Made by a program: the position numbers and the translations under genes | NCBI GenBank assembly: GCA_023416455.1 | Contig: JAEZHQ010000103.1 | Span: 1-25,696, forward strand | Length of the DNA: 25,696 nt | DNA from: Pseudomonadota bacterium | Lineage (GTDB): Bacteria > Pseudomonadota > Alphaproteobacteria > Azospirillales > Azospirillaceae | Direction: 5' to 3' | In this document: positions 20,612 to 25,696 of the stretch, piece by piece | How positions within the stretch are numbered: position 1 is the stretch's first letter | How the letters are laid out: every line of letters begins with the position of its first letter | Notes under the pieces: model-generated | Seen by the model: only the letters and a program-made list of their open reading frames with translations | What the model was told of the DNA's origin: nothing | The model's database searches: none

Positions 20612-22324
20612 ATGACTGTCGATCCCATCACCCTGGAAGTGATCGCCAACCGGCTGGACGAAATCCAGCGGATCATGAAGCACCGGCTCTTCCGCACCGG
20701 CTATTCGACGATCCTGCGCGAATCCTTCGACGGCAGCGCCGGCATCACCGACCGCCGGGGCCGCATCGTCGGCGCGTCGGGCATGACCACCCACACCATC
20801 CCCTACGCCCGGCTGATCGAGGGCATCCTGGCCGCCTACCCGGTGGAGGAGATCCGCGAGGGCGACGCCTTCGTCTCCAACGACCCGTTCCGCGGCGGCG
20901 TCTCCCACACGCCGGACGTGGCGGTGGCCACGCCGGTCTTCGTGGACGGCGCGCTGATCGCCTTCTGCACCAGCTTCGGCCACAAGCCCGACGTCGGCGG
21001 GCTGGCGCCGGGGTCGGGCAGCCCGGCCTCCCGCTCGGTCTTCCATGAGGGGATGCTGATCCCGCCGGTGAAGATCGTCGAGGCCGGCGCGCCCAACCGC
21101 AGCGTCTTCCGCATCCTGGAGAACAACTCGCGCACGCCGCGCCTGCTCATCGGCGACATCCGCGGGCAGATCGGCTGCACCCGCATCGGGGCGGAGCTGA
21201 TGCAGCAGCTGTGCGGGCGCTTCGGCACCGCTGCCGTGCTGGGGGCGGTCGACCAGCTCCTCGACGCCTCGGAAAGCCGGCTGCGCGTCGCCCTGGCCGC
21301 GCTGCCCGACGGCCGCACCGAGGCGGAGAACTGGCACGACGGCGACGGGGTGTCGGGCGAGCCGATCCGTGTCCACGTCGCGCTGACCAAGGCCGGCGAT
21401 CAGCTCACCATCGACTTCAGCGGCAGCGCCGACCAGACCGCCGGACCCGCCAACGCCGTGTTCCAGGTGGTCCAGGCGGCGGCGCTGGGGGCGGTGCTGT
21501 CCATCCTCGACCCGTCCATCGCCAACAACGACGGGGTGCGCCGCGCCGTCCGCTTCGTCTGCCCGGACGGCAAGGTGGTCAACCCGCGCTTCCCGGCAGC
21601 GGTCAACTCCTACATCCCGACCACGCATCTGGTCTACAACGGCGTGATGGAGGCGCTGGGCAAGCTGGCCCCGGAGAAGGCGGTCGCCGATTCCGGCCTG
21701 GGGCTGGGCGCGCTCGCCTTCGGCTACAAGGCCAAGGGCACGGGCGACAACTACGTCCATTACGAGATCGTGGAGACCGGCCTCGGCGCCACCGCCCGCG
21801 GCGACGGCTGCGCCATCATCCACCCGATGATGATCTTCGAGACCATCCAGCCCATCGAGATCGTCGAGCGCGAGTTCCCCGTCCTCGTCCGCGACTTCTC
21901 CATCCGGCCGGACTCGGCGGGGGCGGGCACCCACCGCGGCGGCCTCGGCTACCGGCGGGAGTTCGAGCTTCTGGAGGACGCCGACTTCATCTCGCGGCTG
22001 GCCCAGCGCACCTTCGGCGCGCGCGGCATCAACGGCGGCGGCGGGCCAGCGCTCTCCCGCACCATGATCAACCCGGGGGCCGCCGACGAGCGGCCGCTGC
22101 CCGGCCTCGTCCAGATGGCGCTTCCCGCCGGCACCCGCGTCGCGGTCGAGCAGGCCGGCGGCGGCGGCTGGGGCGACCCGAAGGAACGCGCGGTCGCCGC
22201 CGTGCTGGCCGACGTCGAGGACGGTTACGTGACGCCCGAAAGGGCGGCGTCCGATTACGGGGTGGCGCTGACCGCGCTGCCGGGCGGGCGCTACCGCGCC
22301 GCGGTCCCGCAGCGGGCGGAGTGA
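20612..22324 (+). CDS. hyuB: Hydantoinase/oxoprolinase family protein, B subunit
   Basis: A 570-residue partner of HyuA. The start VDPITLEVIANRLDEI, the segment SNDPFRGGVSHTPDVAV, SFGHKPDVGG and the C-terminal AGGGGWGDPKERAV are hallmark HyuB stretches. In related enzymes the B subunit carries the substrate site and the metal-binding His/Asp residues (here within NDPFRGGVSHTPD and FGHKPDVGG). AAGGAAG precedes ATG 20612. Length is usual for the family (about 520-600). It functions as a complex with HyuA. No C subunit typical of acetone carboxylases is nearby, which slightly favours hydrolase over carboxylase activity. Confidence 0.9.
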   Translation: MTVDPITLEVIANRLDEIQRIMKHRLFRTGYSTILRESFDGSAGITDRRGRIVGASGMTTHTIPYARLIEGILAAYPVEEIREGDAFVSNDPFRGGVSHTPDVAVATPVFVDGALIAFCTSFGHKPDVGGLAPGSGSPASRSVFHEGMLIPPVKIVEAGAPNRSVFRILENNSRTPRLLIGDIRGQIGCTRIGAELMQQLCGRFGTAAVLGAVDQLLDASESRLRVALAALPDGRTEAENWHDGDGVSGEPIRVHVALTKAGDQLTIDFSGSADQTAGPANAVFQVVQAAALGAVLSILDPSIANNDGVRRAVRFVCPDGKVVNPRFPAAVNSYIPTTHLVYNGVMEALGKLAPEKAVADSGLGLGALAFGYKAKGTGDNYVHYEIVETGLGATARGDGCAIIHPMMIFETIQPIEIVEREFPVLVRDFSIRPDSAGAGTHRGGLGYRREFELLEDADFISRLAQRTFGARGINGGGGPALSRTMINPGAADERPLPGLVQMALPAGTRVAVEQAGGGGWGDPKERAVAAVLADVEDGYVTPERAASDYGVALTALPGGRYRAAVPQRAE

Positions 22325-22347
22325 CCGGTTTGCGCCGGCAACCCCGC

Positions 22348-22364
22348 CCCGGCGGAACGCCGGG
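22348..22364 (+). other. Short hairpin upstream of the TRAP binding-protein gene
   Basis: CCCGGCG (22348-22354) pairs with CGCCGGG (22358-22364) over a GAA loop in the 81-bp gap between hyuB and dctP. It could stabilise a processed downstream message or partly stop transcription. Confidence 0.5.
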
Positions 22365-22405
22365 CGGCCCGGTTGAGAACGAAAAAACGAAGGGAGGACA
22401 AGGAG

Positions 22406-23443
22406 ATGGCTATGTCATTGCTGGGGCGTGCGCTGCGCGCGCCGATGGTCGCGGCGCTGTCGGGGGTGCTGGCGGCGGGGATCCTGCTGCTTCCTGCCGG
22501 CGGCGCCGCCGCCGCGGAGAAGACGCTGACGCTGGTCAGCTCCTTCCCGCTCGACGGGCCGGCGGGCGACAAGATGCACGTCGTCAAGCTGTTCATCGAG
22601 CGCTTCAACAAGAAGGCGGCCGGCAAGGCGCGCATCCGCGTCGTCGGCGGGCCGGAGATCGTGGCGCCCTTCGACCAGCTGAAGGCGTTGCAGACCGGCC
22701 AGTTCGACATGATGGTGGCGACCTCGCTCTACTTCAACGAGCTGCGCGACCTGCAATTCTTCCACTACCTGCCCTTCGAGGAGCACATCCGCACCGCCCG
22801 GCGGGCCGCGCCGCTGCTCCAGAAGATGGCGCGGGAGTCGGCCGACGTGGTCTTCCTGCAATATTCCAGCCCCGGCCTGTCCTTCTATCTGTGGAGCAAG
22901 AACCGGCCGATCGCCAAGCCGGAGGACGCGCGCGGACAGAAGATCCGCACCTTCGGCGACACCACCGCGCCGCTGGTCCGCCACCTCGCCATCGTCCCCA
23001 CCAGCATCGCCAGCAACGAAGTCTATTCGGCGCTGCGCACCGGCCTGCTCGACGGGGCGCTGCGCGACCCGCTGTCCATCGACCTGCTGAACGAGGGCGA
23101 GCTGCTGAAGCACCGCACCGAGGCCAACGTCGCCGACATCGAGACCGAGACCTACATCTCGGCCCGGAGCTGGGACGCGCTTCCCGAGGATGTCCGGCAG
23201 ATGCTGAACGAGACCGCGCGCGAGACCGAGGAGGAAGGCTTCGCCTGGATGAAGCAGCGGGTCGCCGCCGCCATGGAGAAGATGAAGGAACGCTACGCCG
23301 TCGAGGTGGTGCCCTCCTCCCCGGAGCTGAAGACCCTCCTCAACAAGACCATCCCGTCGGAAATCCTCGCCAGCCTGATCAACGCCTCGAAGTACAAGGA
23401 CGAGATCATCGAGACGTTCGAGCTGAAGACCGCCCTGGAGTGA
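22406..23443 (+). CDS. dctP: TRAP transporter substrate-binding protein, DctP type
   Basis: A 345-residue periplasmic protein with a long signal peptide (hydrophobic core about residues 12-33, AAAA/E cleavage near 37). Family features are TLVSSFPLDGPAGDKMHVVKLFIERFNKKAAGKARI, the loop DQLKALQTGQFDMMVAT, and GQKIRTFGD near the organic-acid-binding arginine. ATG 22406 is chosen for GGGAGG at 22392-22397; ATG 22412 is an alternative. TRAP binding proteins carry C4-dicarboxylates, keto acids or aromatic acids. As part of the second Rieske-HyuAB operon it may deliver the HyuAB or Rieske substrate. Confidence 0.9.
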   Translation: MAMSLLGRALRAPMVAALSGVLAAGILLLPAGGAAAAEKTLTLVSSFPLDGPAGDKMHVVKLFIERFNKKAAGKARIRVVGGPEIVAPFDQLKALQTGQFDMMVATSLYFNELRDLQFFHYLPFEEHIRTARRAAPLLQKMARESADVVFLQYSSPGLSFYLWSKNRPIAKPEDARGQKIRTFGDTTAPLVRHLAIVPTSIASNEVYSALRTGLLDGALRDPLSIDLLNEGELLKHRTEANVADIETETYISARSWDALPEDVRQMLNETARETEEEGFAWMKQRVAAAMEKMKERYAVEVVPSSPELKTLLNKTIPSEILASLINASKYKDEIIETFELKTALE

Positions 23444-23460
23444 CCGGGCGGGCGCCGCGG

Positions 23461-23482
23461 CGGCGGGCGGCTCCGCCCGCCG
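23461..23482 (+). other. Strong hairpin between dctP and dctQ
   Basis: CGGCGGGCGG (23461-23470) is perfectly complementary to CCGCCCGCCG (23473-23482), with a 2-nt formal loop that would open by a pair or more in practice. A stem-loop after the binding-protein gene fits the common need for more binding protein than membrane subunits. Confidence 0.65.
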
Positions 23483-23525
23483 TCCCCGCCACCGCCACCA
23501 TCGTCGCACCGCAATGGAGCCACCC

Positions 23526-24026
23526 ATGGTCCGCAGCCTTTGCAACGCGCTGGAGCTGTTCAGCCGCACCATCCTCGTGGCGCTGGTCGGGCTGGTCTGC
23601 ACCAACGTCGTCCTGCGCTACGTCTTCGACGCGCCGCTGGTCTGGGCCGACCAGATCACCGGCTACGGCATGGTCTACATCACCTTCCTCGCCGCGCCCT
23701 GGGTTCTGGTCAAGCGGCGCCACATCGCGGTCGACCTGCTCCAGGAGAGCCTCGGGCCGCCGGGCCGCCTCCTGCTCGGCGCGGTCCTGGGCGCCGTCGG
23801 CTTTCTCTATTGCGCCGCCTTCACCTGGCTGGCCTGGGGCGAGCTGGGCCGCATCCTGGCCCGCAACTCGCAGTTCTCCGACGCCATTCTCGTCCCGCAA
23901 TGGATGATCTACTGGGTGCTGCCGGCCGGCAGCGCCCTGATGGCCCTGGAGTTCGCCGTCAGCGGCTTCGAGAACCTCCGCGCTTATCTGCGCGGCGCGC
24001 CGGCGCCCGGCATGGCCGCGGAGTGA
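23526..24026 (+). CDS. dctQ: TRAP transporter small membrane subunit, DctQ type
   Basis: A 166-residue membrane protein with four hydrophobic segments. VVLRYVFDAPLVWADQITGYGMVY is the typical first-loop region and VKRRHIAVDLL the second conserved block of DctQ proteins. ATG 23526 is preferred because GGAG lies six bases before it; ATG 23514 in the same frame would add four residues and lacks a site. It bridges the binding protein and the large subunit. Gap to dctM is 14 bp. Confidence 0.88.
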   Translation: MVRSLCNALELFSRTILVALVGLVCTNVVLRYVFDAPLVWADQITGYGMVYITFLAAPWVLVKRRHIAVDLLQESLGPPGRLLLGAVLGAVGFLYCAAFTWLAWGELGRILARNSQFSDAILVPQWMIYWVLPAGSALMALEFAVSGFENLRAYLRGAPAPGMAAE

Positions 24027-24040
24027 AGGAAGGATCCATC

Positions 24041-25342
24041 ATGGAGTGGTACACCGCGTTCCTGCTGCTGGCCGGCGGCCTTCTCCTGGCGATGGCCAGC
24101 AACATCCCGGTCGCCTTCGCCTTCGGGATCGTCAACCTCGTCGCCGCCTATTTCCTGTTCGGCTCGATGGAGGCGCTGTCCTTCGTCGTCCACGCCTCCT
24201 TCTCCAGCGTCGCCAACATCCACCTGACGGCGATCCCCTTCTTCCTGCTGATGGGCACCATCTTCGTGCGCACCGGGCTGAGCAGCGTCGTGCTGGACGC
24301 GGTCGACCGCATCCTGTCCGGCGTGCGGGCGTCGGGCTGCTACGTCGCGGTCGGCAGCGGCGCGCTCTACGGCGCCCTGATGGGGGCGAGCGTCGCCTCC
24401 ACCGCGGTGATGGGGGCGACCATGGTGGGGGACCTGCGGCGGCGCGGCTACAGCGACACGCTGGCGCTGGGGCCGATCATCGGGTCGGGGACCCTGGCCA
24501 ACCTGATCCCGCCCAGCCTGGGCGCGGTGCTGATCGGCAGCCTCGCCGGCATCCCCATCGCCGACCTGCTCATCGCCGGCGTCGGCCCGGCCGTCATCGT
24601 CATCCTGCTGTTCTGCGGCTACATCGCGCTGAAGGCGCGGCGCTTCGCCGGGCCGCTGCGGGAGAAGCCGGCGTCGCTGAGGGTGCGGCTCAGCGGCCTG
24701 ACGCTCCTGCTGCCCATGATCATCCCGGTCTTCTTCGTCACCGGCGTGATCTATCTCGGCGTCGCCACCCCGACCGAGGCATCGGCCACCGGCGCGCTCG
24801 CCACCTTCGTGGTGGCCGCCGCCTACGGCCGGATGAGCTGGCGCGTCTTCATGGACAGCCTGACCGACGCGCTGGAGATCGCCGCGATGATCATGCTGAT
24901 CGTCGCCAGCTCCAAAGCCTACAGCCAGATCCTGGCGATCACCGGCATCGCCCCGGGCTTCGCCGAGTTCCTCGGCGCCGTCACCGACTCGCCGACCATG
25001 GCGGTGCTGATCGTCCTGCTGATCGCGCTGGTGCTGGGCTGCTTCATGGACCAGACCTCGGTCATCTTCGTCACCATTCCCCTGGTCATCAGCGCCATCC
25101 ACACACTGGGGGTGGAGCCGGTGTGGTTCGGCATCCTCTTCTCCATGGTCGTGGGCATCGGCGGCATCACGCCGCCCTTCGGGCTCAACCTCTTCGCCCT
25201 GAAGGCGGTCGCCCCGCCCGACATAACCATGGGGGCCATCTACCGGATTTGCAGCCCCTACGTCGCCCTGGAGCTGCTGGCGGTCGGCATCGTCCTGATG
25301 TTCCCGGGGATCGTCTCGGTGCTGGTGACGACCATGCGGTGA
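24041..25342 (+). CDS. dctM: TRAP transporter large membrane subunit, DctM type
   Basis: A 433-residue membrane protein with about twelve hydrophobic segments. IHLTAIPFFLLMGTIF, GALYGALMGASVASTAVMGA, GSGTLANLIPPS and VVGIGGITPPFGLNLF are characteristic of the sodium-coupled DctM channel. AAGGAAGG precedes ATG 24041. It is the last gene of the plus-strand operon, closed by the strong hairpin at 25358-25400. It catalyses ion-driven import of an organic acid delivered by DctP. Confidence 0.92.
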   Translation: MEWYTAFLLLAGGLLLAMASNIPVAFAFGIVNLVAAYFLFGSMEALSFVVHASFSSVANIHLTAIPFFLLMGTIFVRTGLSSVVLDAVDRILSGVRASGCYVAVGSGALYGALMGASVASTAVMGATMVGDLRRRGYSDTLALGPIIGSGTLANLIPPSLGAVLIGSLAGIPIADLLIAGVGPAVIVILLFCGYIALKARRFAGPLREKPASLRVRLSGLTLLLPMIIPVFFVTGVIYLGVATPTEASATGALATFVVAAAYGRMSWRVFMDSLTDALEIAAMIMLIVASSKAYSQILAITGIAPGFAEFLGAVTDSPTMAVLIVLLIALVLGCFMDQTSVIFVTIPLVISAIHTLGVEPVWFGILFSMVVGIGGITPPFGLNLFALKAVAPPDITMGAIYRICSPYVALELLAVGIVLMFPGIVSVLVTTMR

Positions 25343-25357
25343 CGCCGGGCGGGGGGA

Positions 25358-25400
25358 GCCTGCGGCGGCCGGGGCGCGGGAAGCGCCGGCCGCCGCAGGC
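25358..25400. terminator. Bidirectional hairpin terminator
   Basis: GCCTGCGGCGGCCGG (25358-25372) and CCGGCCGCCGCAGGC (25386-25400) form a perfect 15-bp stem with a 13-nt loop in the gap between convergent genes (dctM on plus, dehydrogenase on minus). A smaller GGCGC/GCGCC pairing inside could compete. It marks the right boundary of the aromatic locus. Confidence 0.8.
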
Positions 25401-25427
25401 CCGCGACCAACCTCCGCCGGAACGGCG

Positions 25428-25696
25428 TCAGCGGACCGCCGCGTCGTCCCCCGGCGCCCGCAGCGGGACGCCGCCGAGCGCGCAGCGGCGCAGCCGGGGC
25501 GAGGCGCGGTAGCGGTCCTCGCCGTAGGTGCGGGCGAGGTTGTCGAGGGTGCGCAGGACCAGGGCGGGGCCGAGCCGGTCGGCCCAGGCGAGCGGGCCGA
25601 GCGGGTAGTTGACGCCCTTGGTCATGGCGAGGTCGATGGCCGCGGCCTCCGCCACCCCCTGGTTGAGCGCGTCGGCCGCCTCGTTGGCCAGCATCG
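25428..25696 (-). CDS. 3-hydroxyacyl-CoA dehydrogenase, C-terminal part, cut by the window edge
   Basis: The visible 89 or so residues end at the stop codon 25430-25428 and read into the right edge. RMLANEAADALNQGVAEAAAIDLAMTKGVNYPLGPLAWADRLG is the conserved second C-terminal domain of 3-hydroxyacyl-CoA dehydrogenases of the PaaH/PaaC (3-hydroxyadipyl-CoA dehydrogenase) and butyryl type. The NAD-binding part lies outside the window. A PaaH role would link to phenylacetate degradation, but the C-terminal domain alone cannot distinguish it from other family members. It converges on dctM and is probably not part of the operator-linked regulon. Confidence 0.8.
   Translation of the reverse strand, partial: MLANEAADALNQGVAEAAAIDLAMTKGVNYPLGPLAWADRLGPALVLRTLDNLARTYGEDRYRASPRLRRCALGGVPLRAPGDDAAVR

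Noticed and set aside
1..25696. CRISPR arrays, insertion sequences, tRNA and rRNA genes
   Set aside because: No regularly spaced repeats, transposase motifs, terminal inverted repeats around genes or tRNA-like folds were noticed on either strand. A covariance-model search was not possible.

Overview
The window is GC-rich (roughly 70% by eye) bacterial DNA. It has dense operons with ATGA stop/start overlaps, TTGACA-like -35 boxes and AT-rich islands only at regulatory gaps. This fits a high-GC proteobacterium, most plausibly an Azospirillum/Roseomonas-like alphaproteobacterium, though no rRNA or other marker is present to prove it. I saw no tRNA, rRNA, insertion sequence or CRISPR array.

Almost the whole window is one catabolic locus for an aromatic (di)acid. 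Left edge: the start of a Tat-signal protein on the minus strand (1-93), then a lone NitT/TauT-type substrate-binding protein (413-1429). A long minus-strand block (12468 down to 1482) holds, in transcription order: a phthalate-dioxygenase-type reductase; a second NitT/TauT binding protein; an ABC ATPase and two permeases; a Rieske oxygenase; a stand-alone LigB-type extradiol dioxygenase; three consecutive RraA-fold aldolase-like proteins; a RidA-family protein; and a LigJ-type 4-oxalomesaconate hydratase. On the plus strand from 12685: a TSUP permease, a Pht4-type dihydrodiol dehydrogenase, a MarR regulator and an MFS transporter. From 17138: a second Rieske oxygenase, hydantoinase-family HyuA and HyuB, and a complete TRAP transporter (P, Q, M). 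A strong hairpin then separates this locus from the C-terminal end of a minus-strand 3-hydroxyacyl-CoA dehydrogenase.

The main new observation is a shared operator. Four copies of the palindrome TAGATATCTA and one perfect 18-bp variant (AACTTAGACGTCTAAGTT) sit at five regulatory gaps of the locus and nowhere inside its genes that I could find. The TTAG-N4-CTAA frame matches the known SlyA/MarR-type operator, and the locus encodes its own MarR protein, which would make this a single self-contained regulon. Three of the sites lie just downstream of a recognisable -35/-10 pair, around the predicted +1. The variant site sits inside a divergent promoter pair.

Biochemically the upper steps look phthalate-like: Rieske oxygenase, PDR-type reductase and Pht4-type dehydrogenase. 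The lower steps look like the protocatechuate/gallate 4,5-cleavage route: LigB, LigJ and an RraA/LigK-type aldolase giving pyruvate plus oxaloacetate. The standard connecting steps (Pht5 decarboxylase, LigA, LigC, LigI) are absent here. RidA, HyuAB, two extra RraA paralogs and a TSUP exporter are present instead. The true substrate may therefore be a modified aromatic acid (cyclic imide/amide, N-containing or sulfonated) rather than plain phthalate; that part is inference.
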